From positions 1,881,501 to 1,945,500 of the forward strand of contig NZ_CP015196.1 in assembly GCF_001623565.1 (NCBI RefSeq): a stretch of DNA of 64,000 nt, written 5' to 3'. The stretch is from Streptococcus marmotae. GTDB taxonomy: Bacteria; Bacillota; Bacilli; Lactobacillales; Streptococcaceae. Numbering within the stretch: position 1 is the stretch's first letter; the number at the start of each line of letters is the position of its first letter. Shown in pieces: positions 19,417-28,402 of this stretch. Made by a program: the position numbers and the translations under genes. Under the pieces are notes generated by a model. That model did no database searches and had not been told where the DNA came from. It worked only from the letters and a program-made list of their open reading frames with translations.

Positions 19417-19492
19417 ATTAATTTTTCTTAAGTAGATTTTTTAGGAAATCCGCGTTATGATAAAGATGTCAACAAAATGTAAACGCTTTACA
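19417..19492 (+). promoter_or_regulatory. Upstream control region: shared 20-mer, -10 and cre site
   Basis: ATTAATTTTTCTTAAGTAGA at 19417-19436 is identical to 29033-29052 in front of the crotonase operon. A possible -10 TATGAT lies at 19456. TGTAAACGCTTTACA at 19478-19492 is a perfect palindromic cre site located just after the likely transcription start, the classical place for CcpA repression. Confidence 0.75.
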
Positions 19493-19520
19493 ATTCAAAA
19501 ACAAAGGAGACTAACTAACC

Positions 19521-20726
19521 ATGTCAGTAAAAGAATTAGCAAAAGAATTATATCCAGAGGATTTGTTTGGGTACGCTGAAAAGCTTACAGAAGGAGAATT
19601 AAAGGTTCTTAAACACTTACGTCAAGAAATGGAAGCACGGATTCGTCCAGTCTTGATTGACTCTTATGAAAAAGCATTACTACCACGTGAGGAAATTCTT
19701 GGAGCATTTGCAGCAGCAAAAATTATGACTCACCCAGATCTTTTTGTCGGTAGAGAAGGTTCTTGGAAAGCTGGTGAACTTTATAATGCCTTCCTTTATT
19801 TGGAAATGGCTCGCTTTGATCCATCAGTAGCAACATTTTATACTGTTCATGGTGGTTTGGGCTACAACACTATTCTAATCGGTGGTAGCCCAGAACAAAT
19901 TGAACGTTTTGCTACTCCAGTTCGTAATTTTGAAGCTCAAACTTGTTTCGCCTTGACTGAGCCTGATCATGGTTCAGATATTGCAGGAGGTCTTGCAACT
20001 ACAGCTGAGCGTAAAGGAGATGTCTGGGTATTAAATGGCGAAAAACGTTGGATTGGTGGAGCAAAAACAGCTGATTTCATCCCAGTATTTGCTCGGGATG
20101 TCGAAACGAAGAAGATTAAATGTTTCATGGTGAAAAAAGACAGCCCAGGCTTGACAGTGGAAAACGTTGAACATAAAATTGCTCTTCGAATTGTCAATAA
20201 TGGTCATATCACCTTAAAAGATGTTGAAGTAGCAGAAGCAGATCGTCTTGTTAACATCAATGGATATGGCGATGTCGCTAAAATCTTTGTTCGTACTCGT
20301 GCAGACGTTGCTTATATTGCAATGGGAACTGCAGCAGGTGCTTTCAATGCAGCACTTCGCTTGACAACAACACGTGAACAGTTTGGTCGCAAACTTGGTG
20401 GATTCCAGTTGGTACAAGAAAAATTGGCTCGTATGCAAGCAAATGTGCAAGCGGCTATTGCTTATTCTGCACGCATCGCTGAAATTCAAGAATCTGGAAC
20501 AGAAGAAATGCTCAATTCCTCACTTGCAAAACTCCACAACTCTCTTCGCATGAGAGAAACAGTTGCTTTGGCTCGTGAAGTCTGCGGAGGTAACGGTATT
20601 ACTTATGAGACAGAAGTAGCACGCTTCTTTACAGATGCAGAAGCTATTTACACTTATGAAGGTACTCACGAAATCAACGCTATGATTGTAGGACGTGAAT
20701 TGACAGGAATTGGTGCATTTATTTAA
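19521..20726 (+). CDS. Acyl-CoA dehydrogenase (glutaryl-CoA dehydrogenase-like subgroup)
   Basis: A 401-residue flavoprotein of full family length, starting after AAAGGAGAC. CFALTEPDHGSD (about residue 140) is the FAD and substrate loop. REQFGRKLGGFQ and the C-terminal TYEGTHEINAMIVGRELTG follow, with the catalytic-base Glu at about residue 380. The EGTHEI pattern is closer to glutaryl-CoA dehydrogenase and plant ACX4-type short-chain enzymes than to clostridial butyryl-CoA dehydrogenase. No electron-transfer flavoprotein genes lie nearby. It is first in the operon with hydroxybutyryl-CoA dehydrogenase and thiolase, consistent with short-chain acyl-CoA to enoyl-CoA oxidation or the reverse. 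The electron acceptor is unknown. Confidence 0.88.
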   Translation: MSVKELAKELYPEDLFGYAEKLTEGELKVLKHLRQEMEARIRPVLIDSYEKALLPREEILGAFAAAKIMTHPDLFVGREGSWKAGELYNAFLYLEMARFDPSVATFYTVHGGLGYNTILIGGSPEQIERFATPVRNFEAQTCFALTEPDHGSDIAGGLATTAERKGDVWVLNGEKRWIGGAKTADFIPVFARDVETKKIKCFMVKKDSPGLTVENVEHKIALRIVNNGHITLKDVEVAEADRLVNINGYGDVAKIFVRTRADVAYIAMGTAAGAFNAALRLTTTREQFGRKLGGFQLVQEKLARMQANVQAAIAYSARIAEIQESGTEEMLNSSLAKLHNSLRMRETVALAREVCGGNGITYETEVARFFTDAEAIYTYEGTHEINAMIVGRELTGIGAFI

Positions 20727-20735
20727 GAAATACGG

Positions 20736-20775
20736 GGAGTGTATGATGCCCTTATCATCACTCCTTACTTTTTCT
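20736..20775 (+). terminator. Hairpin between acyl-CoA dehydrogenase and the next gene
   Basis: GGAGTG pairs with CACTCC, with a further TGAT/ATCA pairing inside, followed after four bases by a short T run. It may partly terminate or protect the upstream transcript and so set relative expression within the operon. Confidence 0.5.
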
Positions 20776-20818
20776 CATCAAATAGTTCGATAAAATATAG
20801 TTATAAAAAGGAGAAATC

Positions 20819-21667
20819 ATGGAAATTAAAACTGTAATGGTGATTGGTTCAGGTCAAATGGGAAGCGGTATTGCTCAAGTATTTGCGCAGGCAGGTTTCA
20901 CCGTTTATCTTAATGATATCAAAGAAGAATTTGTAGAACGTGGCCTTTCAGGTATTAAAAAACAATTTGCACGCGCAGTTGAAAAAGGTCGAATGGAAGA
21001 AGCAGATGTAGAAGCAACATTGGCACGCTTAATTCCTTCAGTAGATTATGCAGATGCAAAACATGTTGAATTGGTCATTGAAGCAGCGACAGAAAATCGC
21101 GACATCAAATTAGGAATCTTTAGACAGTTGGATGAAATCACGCCAGCAGAAACAATCTTAGCTTCCAATACATCCTCTCTTTCTGTGACAGACATTGCTG
21201 CTGCGACAAAACGACCAGATAAAGTGCTTGGTATGCATTTCTTTAATCCAGCACCATTGATGAAACTAGTAGAAGTTATCCGCGCCATTCAGACCTCACC
21301 AGAGACAGCTAGTTTGGTTGAAGAAGTAGCTGGAAAAATCAATAAAACAGCTGTACGAGTAGCAGACTCCTACGGATTTGTTGTCAATCGTATCTTGATT
21401 CCAATGATAAATGAAGCAATCTTTGTATTGGGAGAAAGTGTTGCCACTGCTGAAGAAATTGATACAGCGATGAAATTAGGTGCTAACCATCCGATTGGTC
21501 CGTTGGCATTGGCAGATTTGATTGGACTAGATGTTGTATTAGCGATTATGAATGTCCTAAATAACGGCTTTACTGATCCAAAATATCGTCCAGCACCATT
21601 ATTGAAGAAAATGGTAGAATCTGGTAAGCTAGGGCGCAAGACTGGCCAAGGATTCTTCACTTACTAG
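20819..21667 (+). CDS. hbd: 3-hydroxybutyryl-CoA dehydrogenase
   Basis: A 282-residue enzyme, the usual length of monofunctional Hbd/PaaH, starting after AAAAAGGAG. It has the N-terminal NAD motif [10 protein letters not shown], the catalytic [14 protein letters not shown] loop and [14 protein letters not shown] in the dimer region. It interconverts acetoacetyl-CoA and (S)-3-hydroxybutyryl-CoA. Because it makes the S form, which PHA synthase cannot use, the downstream crotonase and PhaJ would be needed to reach the R form. It sits between an acyl-CoA dehydrogenase and a thiolase in one operon. Confidence 0.92.
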   Translation: MEIKTVMVIGSGQMGSGIAQVFAQAGFTVYLNDIKEEFVERGLSGIKKQFARAVEKGRMEEADVEATLARLIPSVDYADAKHVELVIEAATENRDIKLGIFRQLDEITPAETILASNTSSLSVTDIAAATKRPDKVLGMHFFNPAPLMKLVEVIRAIQTSPETASLVEEVAGKINKTAVRVADSYGFVVNRILIPMINEAIFVLGESVATAEEIDTAMKLGANHPIGPLALADLIGLDVVLAIMNVLNNGFTDPKYRPAPLLKKMVESGKLGRKTGQGFFTY

Positions 21668-21692
21668 TATGAATGAATAAGGAGAACAAAAA

Positions 21693-22871
21693 ATGAAAGA
21701 AGCGGTAATTGTTTCAGCAGTACGTACCCCAATTGGTAGCTATGGAGGCAGTTTAAAGGACGTGCCAGCTGTTGATTTGGGTGCGCTAGTTGTTAAAGGA
21801 GCGTTAGAAAAGATTGGTCTTTCTGCCGATAAAGTAGATGAAGTTATCTTCGGGAACGTTTTGAGTGGTGGTCTCGGACAAAATGTGGCACGCCAAGTTA
21901 GTATTAAGGCAGGTATTCCAATCTCTAGTCCTTCCTTTACGATTAACAAGGTCTGTGGTTCAGGGCTTAAAACAGTTCAATTAGCTGCACAAGCCGTCTT
22001 GTTAGGCGATGCAGAGATTGTCGTAGCAGGTGGAACAGAGAATATGAGCCAAGCTGCTTATGTGCTTCGTAATCAACGCTGGGGCTCTCGTATGGGAGAT
22101 AGCCAAGTGATTGATACGATGATCAACGATGGGTTAACGGATGCATTTCATTCAATCCATATGGGGATTACAGCTGAAAATGTTGCTGATAAATATGGCA
22201 TTACAAGAGAAGACCAAGATATTTTTGCAGTAAACTCTCAGAAAAAAGCTATTGCAGCTATTGAAGCAGGTCGATTTAAAGACGAAATTATCCCAGTGGT
22301 TATTCCGCAAAGAAAGGGTGAACCAATTGTTTTTGATACAGATGAGTTCCCAAGAGCTAATGCTTCTCTTGAAGGTTTAGGAAAATTGAGACCCGCCTTT
22401 AAAAAGGATGGCAGTGTCACTGCAGGAAATGCTTCTGGTATCAACGATGGTGCTGCTGCAGTTATTGTCATGAGCAAGGAAAAGGCTATTGAGTTAGGAC
22501 TTCCTATTCTTGCTACAATCAAATCATATGCTAGTGCAGGTCTCGAGCCAGAATTAATGGGATGTGGTCCAATTTATGCCAGCCGAAAAGCTCTTGAAAA
22601 AGCTGGCCTATCAGTAGATGATCTTGAATTGGTCGAATCAAATGAAGCATTTGCTGCCCAAGCATGTGCGGTAAATAAAGAATTAAACTGGAATACAGAC
22701 ATTGTCAATGTAAATGGTGGAGCGATTGCCCTTGGACATCCAATCGGTGCATCTGGAGCTCGTATTTTTGTCACACTAATCCATGAAATGCAAAAGCGTG
22801 ATGCAAAATGTGGTTTAGCAACGCTTTGTATTGGTGGAGGTATGGGAACAGCAGTTATTGTCACTCGATAG
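21693..22871 (+). CDS. Acetyl-CoA C-acetyltransferase (thiolase)
   Basis: A 392-residue biosynthetic-type thiolase starting after AAGGAG. The acylated Cys is in NKVCGSGL (residue 88), the His in [17 protein letters not shown], and the second active Cys in CIGGGMG near the C-terminus. It condenses two acetyl-CoA to acetoacetyl-CoA or cleaves it. The product feeds Hbd (upstream) and the CoA-transferase (downstream). Streptococci usually carry a mevalonate-pathway thiolase elsewhere; this copy is dedicated to the acyl-CoA cluster by position. Confidence 0.93.
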   Translation: MKEAVIVSAVRTPIGSYGGSLKDVPAVDLGALVVKGALEKIGLSADKVDEVIFGNVLSGGLGQNVARQVSIKAGIPISSPSFTINKVCGSGLKTVQLAAQAVLLGDAEIVVAGGTENMSQAAYVLRNQRWGSRMGDSQVIDTMINDGLTDAFHSIHMGITAENVADKYGITREDQDIFAVNSQKKAIAAIEAGRFKDEIIPVVIPQRKGEPIVFDTDEFPRANASLEGLGKLRPAFKKDGSVTAGNASGINDGAAAVIVMSKEKAIELGLPILATIKSYASAGLEPELMGCGPIYASRKALEKAGLSVDDLELVESNEAFAAQACAVNKELNWNTDIVNVNGGAIALGHPIGASGARIFVTLIHEMQKRDAKCGLATLCIGGGMGTAVIVTR

Positions 22872-22888
22872 GAAAAAGGTGGAAAGAG

Positions 22889-24088
22889 ATGAAAAAAACA
22901 GCAAATCGATGGCTTATTTTAATCGCTGCTATCCTCACCAATCTTTCCTTAGGAGCTGGCTATGCCTGGTCTGTTTTCCAAAAAGCCTTGTTGGAAACAA
23001 ATGCAAATCAAGGTTGGGTGCAGGCACAGACTTCGTTAGCATTCAGTATTTCATTTGCTATGGTGCCGGTAGGTATGATTCTATTTGGTCCAAAGGTGGA
23101 TGAATTAGGCCCTAAGAAGTTTGTCTTTCTAGGAGGTATATTATTTGGTTTAGGCATGTTTGCAACTGGTTTTGCCACCTCTTTACCAATCCTATATATG
23201 ACCTATGGCCTTGTGCTAGGGTTAGGAATTGGTGCAGCTTATGGTGCATCAACTTCAGTAGCAACAAAGTGGTTTCCTGATAAAAAAGGCTTAGCAGGCG
23301 GATTGACAGCTGCTGGATTTGGGCTCGGTCCACTTATTATTGGTCCCGTAGCCAAGTCTATGATTGCATCTATGGGGATTTATCGAACATTTAATGTATT
23401 AGGGATTGCTTTATTGCTCATCATTTGTGCTTCATCTATAGTGATGGAAAAAGCACCCGCTGTTACCCCTGCTGGAGGCAGTGTGGCTCCAACTGGCAAG
23501 ACTCATAAGGAAATGCTCAGAGAAGGTAATTTCTGGCTATTATGGTTGATTTATGTGCTAGGTGCAACTGGCGGTATGATGATTATTGGTAGTGCGGCAA
23601 GCATATCAGATCAATATAAACTAGTCAGTGAAGCAACATTTTTTGTCATGCTGGTTTCGATTGCAAATACGTTTGGACGAATTTTTTGGGGAATTGTTTC
23701 GGATAAAATCGGTCGGTATCCAACGGTTATTGCAATGTTTGCAACAGTTGCAGGAGGCTTATTCTTAACAGCAACCTTCAAAGGAGAAGGGAATATTTTA
23801 GCTGTCCTAGGTGTCATGATGGTCGCGTTATCCTTCGGTGGATTTCTAGGGTCTTTCCCCGGAATTACAGCGGAAAATTGGGGTGTAGCGAACGTTGGAA
23901 CCAATTATGGATGGATGTTTACCGCTTATGGCGTTGCTGCAATTGCAGGTCCACAACTAGGCGCACGCTTAGCTCAGGCAAATGGCGGAGATTATACACC
24001 TGCATTCTTTATCGTCATTGGAATGGCCTTAGTTGGTATTGTACTACAACTATTTTATATGACAAAGAGCCGAAAAAATAAAGAATAA
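22889..24088 (+). CDS. MFS transporter, oxalate/formate antiporter (OFA) family
   Basis: A 399-residue protein with about 12 membrane segments. ATG 22889 is preceded by GGTGGAAAGAG; the open frame extends upstream into the thiolase end but without a start signal. NLSLGAGYAWSVFQKALLE near residue 20 is typical of OFA-type carriers, which move small carboxylates. It is the last gene of the dehydrogenase/Hbd/thiolase operon, so import or export of a short-chain acid such as acetoacetate, butyrate or 3-hydroxybutyrate is plausible. An ISL3 element starts 12 bases after its stop codon, so any original downstream genes have been separated. Confidence 0.85.
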   Translation: MKKTANRWLILIAAILTNLSLGAGYAWSVFQKALLETNANQGWVQAQTSLAFSISFAMVPVGMILFGPKVDELGPKKFVFLGGILFGLGMFATGFATSLPILYMTYGLVLGLGIGAAYGASTSVATKWFPDKKGLAGGLTAAGFGLGPLIIGPVAKSMIASMGIYRTFNVLGIALLLIICASSIVMEKAPAVTPAGGSVAPTGKTHKEMLREGNFWLLWLIYVLGATGGMMIIGSAASISDQYKLVSEATFFVMLVSIANTFGRIFWGIVSDKIGRYPTVIAMFATVAGGLFLTATFKGEGNILAVLGVMMVALSFGGFLGSFPGITAENWGVANVGTNYGWMFTAYGVAAIAGPQLGARLAQANGGDYTPAFFIVIGMALVGIVLQLFYMTKSRKNKE

Positions 24089-24100
24089 TAGAAAAAAAGT

Positions 24101-24713
24101 GGCTCTTTGTCAACTGTAGTGGGTAGATGTCAGCTAACATCTAGAGAGGACCAGCTTGGTCTTCTCTTTTTTGATATTGATGGCAATCAAAATCCGCTTT
24201 TTGAAGTTTTCATCTTCCTGAAACCAAAGGCATTTCGTTTAATGACTTTGATAAGATTATTGGTAGCTTCCAATTTAGCGTTGGAATAAGGTAATTCCAA
24301 TTAACAATAGGAGTTTCAGCGACCGCTATTTTCCCACATTCCTTGCACTTGAAACGACGCTTTCGAAGGCGGATAAGTAGCGGGTAGCCAGCAGTTTCTA
24401 AGTAGGGGATTTTAGAGGCTTTCTGGAAGTCGTACTTAGCCATTTGTCCCTTGCAGGAAGGGCATTTAGGGGCTGTGTAATCCAAGTGACCGTGGAGTTC
24501 TAAGTGTGTTCCCATGTCGCATTCATTAGTGATAGTGATATTTTTGTCTTTAATTCCCAGCAGTTGTGTGATAAAATGAGTTTGTTCCATATGAGTCTTT
24601 CTAAATGATAGTTTTGTCGCTTTTCATTATAGGTCATATGGAACTTTTTTCTACACTGAAAAAGGCTCCATAATCTCCACAGTGGATTTACCCACTACAG
24701 AAATTATAGAACC
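24101..24713 (-). mobile_element. ISL3-family element, copy 2, internally deleted
   Basis: It has the left end GGCTCTTTGTCAACTGTAGT and, inverted, the right end GGTTCTATAATTTCTGTAGT. About 800 bp are missing compared with 34722-36134; the deletion joins AATTCCAA near 24300 to TTAACAATAGG. No exact 8-bp target duplication is visible. It could still move in trans because both ends remain. Confidence 0.85.
24210..24590 (-). pseudogene. ISL3 transposase remnant, N-terminal zinc-finger part
   Basis: 126 residues beginning MEQTHFITQLLG. The CPSCKGQ and CKECGK zinc-binding pairs are kept, and the DDE domain is deleted, with only a few C-terminal codons left out of frame. It may bind ends but cannot catalyse transposition. 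Confidence 0.85.
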
Positions 24714-24723
24714 AAAAATAGTC

Positions 24724-24822
24724 GTTTATAAGGTATGATTTCCTGAATTCCATGGGGGTCATGCCTTTTCATTTTTCCTGAGGTCTATCGCAGTTATACC
24801 ATTCAATATATTCTTTCGCTTG
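24724..24822 (-). pseudogene. IS3-family transposase C-terminal remnant
   Basis: On the minus strand one frame reads EYIEWYNCDRPQEK, a stop, then KGMTPMEFRKSYL. This matches the usual end of IS3-family OrfB (Y-I-E-x-Y-N then L-x-P-x-E-F/Y-R). It has an internal stop and no upstream catalytic part. The remaining bases up to 25003 show nothing recognisable. Confidence 0.55.
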
Positions 24823-25003
24823 TTAGCTTCAATCTTTTTTACTATTTGGTGGCAATAATAGGAGAGACTCACTCTTGAGATGGGAGAAAAATTCTGAACT
24901 GCTGGTCAGAGAATTTTGGGGGATACTTTAAATATACTTTTTTCAAATTAAGCTTAAGTCAAACTTTCTAAAGAATTGTTGGAAGAATATTTGGAGTTTT
25001 GCT

Positions 25004-25312
25004 ATGTCCTTTGATAGCCTGGACTTCATTGAGAGAGCAGAGAAAATCGCAGAACTCTTTAGCACTTTTAAAAATCCTGATAAGGAGACCGTTTTAACCC
25101 CATGGCGCGTGGTTAATTTACAGACAAGTAAAAGTGTTGGTGGCTTAAATTTTTATGATGATCAGTTTGAGTCCTTGACAGGGGATGGGAAGCCTAATCT
25201 TCATTGGGTCGAAAATCAGCTGACTTCATCTGTTTATCATCCGAATACCAAAATCTTAGATATTAATGGAAAGACAGGTCTTTATCCGCATAGGTTAAAA
25301 TATGGATGTTGA
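25004..25312 (+). pseudogene. Fragment of a restriction-modification DNA methylase
   Basis: A 102-residue ORF. The segments NPDKETVLTPWRVVNLQ and NTKILDINGKTGLYP resemble part of a large N6-adenine methylase of restriction systems, where TPWRVV precedes a SAM-binding motif I (ILEINSKTGLYPLY in relatives I recall). The similarity stops right after GLYP and the frame ends ten codons later, so the rest of the methylase is gone. The lack of a ribosome site also argues for a relic. No endonuclease partner is present. Family recognition is from memory. Confidence 0.5.
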
Positions 25313-26141
25313 ATTTTTTGCAGAAAGATTAGAAAATCTTGAGAAATCTATTGAACTAGTGGATATTATGGAGGATAGTATATCAAATGATTCAGTTCCT
25401 CACAGAGAATTAGCAAATAAAATAGGTATTCGTTATGGGGAGTTACGTAATATTTATAAGGCACAAGAGCTGAAATTACTAATAGACTATTATACATTTT
25501 GTGAGCAGCTTATGAAACAATTTATTTATTCTGTGTTAGATTTCCATGCGACAGATACAAATTCACATAGAAAAAAGTATTTAAATGATAATCTAAATCC
25601 ACGAACTTTTTCTCCGAGAGTAAAGTATAAAGAGATAGAAGATAATCTTAATAAATACTTGGATACTTCAACAAGAAAGATAAAGTTACTTTCATTTTGT
25701 ATTGAATCTGACATAATACATAAACATAATGAGTTAATTTCAGCACGCCACACTTATGCTCATAAAGGAGAGGAACCAAATTTTAGTATATTAAATTACG
25801 TGAAATCAAATATTGTGCTTTTAAAGCTTCTTTTAAATGATTTTCAAAATATAGAAGTACACCTTTCTACTAGATTAGAATTACAGGAATCCGTTTCACA
25901 ACTATTTAAGGAACAGAAAAAGTTGCAAAAGTTAGATGTACGGAGTAAGAACTGGAAAGAAAGGTTTGGTAATTTAAGGGAAATAGCTTCGAATGCTTAC
26001 AGATTATTTGCTCAACTCGAAATAAATTCTGACGGTTATCTTTTGTTAAAGTCACAATTGCGAGAATTCCAAGAGATTGACTTAAGATGTAATTTAGCTA
26101 GTAATAAGAGAATTATTCAAAGAATTGTATTTGAAATTTGA
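25302..26141 (+). CDS. HEPN-like protein, putative defence or toxin RNase
   Basis: A 279-residue, strongly helical, lysine-rich and AT-rich protein. Residues about 147-152 read RHTYAH, an R-x4-H motif like the catalytic signature of HEPN RNases, inside helices (IESDIIHKHNELISARHTYAHKG is the surrounding context). The N-terminal part is predicted helical; there is no signal peptide or membrane segment. The start at 25302 overlaps the methylase fragment by 11 bases and has only a weak ribosome site, so the true start could lie further in. HEPN proteins act as translation-blocking toxins or phage-defence effectors, often beside restriction genes, as here. No cognate MNT antitoxin is seen. The family call is tentative. 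Confidence 0.45.
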   Translation: MDVEFFAERLENLEKSIELVDIMEDSISNDSVPHRELANKIGIRYGELRNIYKAQELKLLIDYYTFCEQLMKQFIYSVLDFHATDTNSHRKKYLNDNLNPRTFSPRVKYKEIEDNLNKYLDTSTRKIKLLSFCIESDIIHKHNELISARHTYAHKGEEPNFSILNYVKSNIVLLKLLLNDFQNIEVHLSTRLELQESVSQLFKEQKKLQKLDVRSKNWKERFGNLREIASNAYRLFAQLEINSDGYLLLKSQLREFQEIDLRCNLASNKRIIQRIVFEI

Positions 26142-26237
26142 TGAAATTATATACAGTAGTACCCGTGGTGCTAGTTGATTATATATTCAATTATCAGACC
26201 TAATAAATAATGAAATTATGAATTTATCAGGAAAGCA

Positions 26238-26260
26238 TGGTATAATCTAAATAACGGAGG
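26238..26260 (+). promoter_or_regulatory. Extended -10 promoter and ribosome site for the Fic operon
   Basis: TGGTATAAT (extended -10) at 26238-26246 and GGAGG at 26256-26260 immediately precede the antitoxin start. No clear -35 is present. Confidence 0.55.
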
Positions 26261-26266
26261 TGGCAG

Positions 26267-26443
26267 ATGACTCTAGACATCAATACAAAGAATATGACAA
26301 TTATGGGAGTAGCTTTTGAAAATCGGTCAGTATTCAAAAGTGTTTGGTATGCATTGAGTACAAATATGATTGAAGGCTGGCAGCCCACTGTTGGGGATGT
26401 TGAAAAACTTCGTGATGAAGCTCTGGCATTAGGTATTGTTTAA
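26267..26443 (+). CDS. Small antitoxin-like protein of a Fic toxin (class I type)
   Basis: A 58-residue ORF too short for many callers, with GGAGG six bases upstream. Its stop overlaps the Fic start by one base (TAATG), the tight coupling typical of toxin-antitoxin pairs. Residues about 32-37 read TNMIEG, matching the Fic inhibitory motif [S/T]xxxE[G/N], whose Glu blocks ATP gamma-phosphate placement in the partner. VbhA-type antitoxins have this architecture. Function is inferred from the motif and coupling; there is no other domain. Confidence 0.7.
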   Translation: MTLDINTKNMTIMGVAFENRSVFKSVWYALSTNMIEGWQPTVGDVEKLRDEALALGIV

Positions 26444-27054
26444 TGGGAAGAAAAAGTTACGAAGGGTATGATTATATTGACCCAAATAATATTTACACTT
26501 ATAAGGATTCATCAGTTCTAATCAATAAATTTAATGAACTTGATGAGCAGAAAGCTAGTGAACTTGAATATCGAATGGTAGCAAGTCAAAGTTTGAAGTT
26601 ATTTGCGACTCCGATTGAAGTTCGTGGTGTTGATGATATTTTAAAAATTCATCGGTTTTTATTTGAAGGGATATACCATTGGGCAGGAGAGTTTAGGAAG
26701 GTCAATATCTCAAAGAGCGGTAATGCCTTTTTGCCTATTCAATCTTTCCATACAGCGATACCTTATCTCGACAGATTAATTGCTGATTTTCATCATAACT
26801 CTCATAAACGAGATGAAATAATGACAGGCTTAGTTGACATTCTTGATAATCTTAATTATTTTCATCCTTTTCGTGAGGGAAATGGGCGTACTCAGAGAGA
26901 AGTTATCCGTTCATTAGCCTTGATGAAAGGATATGAGTGTGAAATTTCTATTGGTAATGATGATGAGATTTATGATTTGTATATGGACGGTACAGTCTAT
27001 GGAGATAAAGTTAAATTGACTGAGTTGTTTGAAAAAATTCTTGTCAAATTATAA
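26443..27054 (+). CDS. Fic-domain protein (AMP-transferase toxin)
   Basis: A 203-residue protein with a complete Fic core. The motif HPFREGNGRTQR begins at about residue 141 and contains the catalytic His, the Mg-binding Glu, the GNGR anion hole and the final Arg. GIYHWAGEFRKVNISKSGNAF upstream corresponds to the flap that positions the target. No inhibitory helix is present in the protein itself, consistent with a separate class I antitoxin encoded just upstream. Fic enzymes transfer AMP to hydroxyl side chains, for example of gyrase and topoisomerase IV. No C-terminal DNA-binding domain is seen. Confidence 0.9.
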   Translation: MGRKSYEGYDYIDPNNIYTYKDSSVLINKFNELDEQKASELEYRMVASQSLKLFATPIEVRGVDDILKIHRFLFEGIYHWAGEFRKVNISKSGNAFLPIQSFHTAIPYLDRLIADFHHNSHKRDEIMTGLVDILDNLNYFHPFREGNGRTQREVIRSLALMKGYECEISIGNDDEIYDLYMDGTVYGDKVKLTELFEKILVKL

Positions 27055-27227
27055 TTAGATAAAACTGGAAGTGTGTGATTTCTATTATTTAATTTCTCAA
27101 CTCCATAAACTGATTTTTGGTAATCCATTGTTTGTAAGATTTGGTTATAAGTGTTTATTTGTAATGAAAATGGACTTTGAAAGCGTGATTTAATAGTCTT
27201 TTACAGGTATTTTACTTAGGTCACCCA

Positions 27228-27278
27228 AAACCAGGTCTTAAGAAAGCACGTAAAGCTAGCCAGTTCTCAAAACGTTAA
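27228..27278 (+). pseudogene. Detached 3' end of rpsI (integration-site scar)
   Basis: The codons read KPGLKKARKASQFSKR and stop, the conserved C-terminus of ribosomal protein S9 as I know it in streptococci. No S9 coding sequence precedes it. The 3' end of rpsI is a recognised attachment site of integrative elements in streptococci, and such elements carry a copy of the gene end. This is probably an old att end. The rest of 27055-27540 holds no ORF I can support. Confidence 0.7.
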
Positions 27279-27587
27279 GAATCAGCTACAATACAGCAAC
27301 TACAACACTTCATGGTTCACTCCATGAGGTATTTCTCTACCATTTGTCAAGTATAACAAGGTGTTAAAGCGAAAATATTTTGAGGACAGTCGCTAAATGT
27401 CGGTTATTGCCCTCTTTTTCTGTGCTAAGGAGTGATAAAAGTGTACACAAAAGGAACATCTTATCTAGCCTTTTTAAAAATAAGGTGTTAGAATACTAGG
27501 GCATAGACGGCTTTACTGATTTTGGGTCGAAGTATAATCGAAATGAAAAGGCAACAGTTTTCTGTACAGTCTTATAAAGTGTTTTTC

Positions 27588-28367
27588 TTAAGCGATACCT
27601 CGCTTAGCTATGGGAGTTTGGTAATTGAGACTACCGTGAATACGATGATGGTTCCACCAGTGGACATAGTCTCTTGTCTTGATGGCCAGTTCTTCCAGTG
27701 TTGAAAATTGTTCTTGATAAACAAACTCAATCTTGAAAGCACGGTAGGTGCTTTCAGCCACGGCATTGTCATAAGGGCAACCAGCTTGACTAAGAGAACG
27801 GGTGATACCAAAGGCCACTAGCATCTCATCAATCAGCTGATTATCGAACTCCTTGCCACGGTCAGAATGAAAAAGATTGACCTTGGTTAAAGCATAAGGG
27901 ATACTCTGAATTGCTTGCTTTACCAGATCTGCGGTCTTCTGCCAACCGACTGACAGGCCAATGATTTCTCGATTAAAGAGGTCGATGATGAGGCAAACGT
28001 AAGCCCAACGCTGGTCTATACGAACATAGGTCAAGTCCGTGACAAGGGCTTCTAAAGGCTTGTGTTGGTCGAATTGTCGATCTAAGAGATTAGGAATGGG
28101 AGCTTCGTTCTTCCCTTTAGAACGAGGCTTGAAGACAGCTTTCTGGTAAACAGAGACCAAATTTAGGCGCTTCATGATGCGCCGAATCCGTCGGAGAGAC
28201 AAGCAGATGCCTTCAGCTTCCAGGCATTTCTTGATTTTCCTAGCCCCGTATCTGGACTTGCTTTCAGAGAAAATGTTTCTAACCTTTCCTTCAATCTCTG
28301 CTTCAGATACAGGTTCAACGGCTTTGTAATAATAGCTAGAACGCGGGATATTTAAGCAACGGCACAT
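27588..28367 (-). CDS. IS3-family transposase OrfB
   Basis: A 259-residue integrase-type catalytic domain. The DDE residues are in TDLTYV, HSDRG and NAVAESTYRAFK. An HTH_21-like N-terminal region (IPRSSYYYK, SRYGARKI) precedes it. The frame is open further upstream to about 28410, overlapping the end of orfA, where AAAAAGGG could allow -1 frameshifting to make the OrfAB fusion as in other IS3 elements. Apparently intact. Differs from copy B at only a few residues. Confidence 0.92.
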   Translation of the reverse strand: MCRCLNIPRSSYYYKAVEPVSEAEIEGKVRNIFSESKSRYGARKIKKCLEAEGICLSLRRIRRIMKRLNLVSVYQKAVFKPRSKGKNEAPIPNLLDRQFDQHKPLEALVTDLTYVRIDQRWAYVCLIIDLFNREIIGLSVGWQKTADLVKQAIQSIPYALTKVNLFHSDRGKEFDNQLIDEMLVAFGITRSLSQAGCPYDNAVAESTYRAFKIEFVYQEQFSTLEELAIKTRDYVHWWNHHRIHGSLNYQTPIAKRGIA

Positions 28368-28402
28368 GTCTACAATTTTGTATTTATCTTTATTAGCGGT
28401 GA

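Noticed and set aside
24101-24720. 8-bp target duplication of ISL3 copy 2
   Set aside because: AAAAAAGT and AAAAATAG only look alike because of the A run; they are not identical.
27380-27425. Terminator at TTTGAGGACAG...CCCTCTTTTTC
   Set aside because: Only GAGG/CCTC pairs at the ends; the interior does not form a stable stem.
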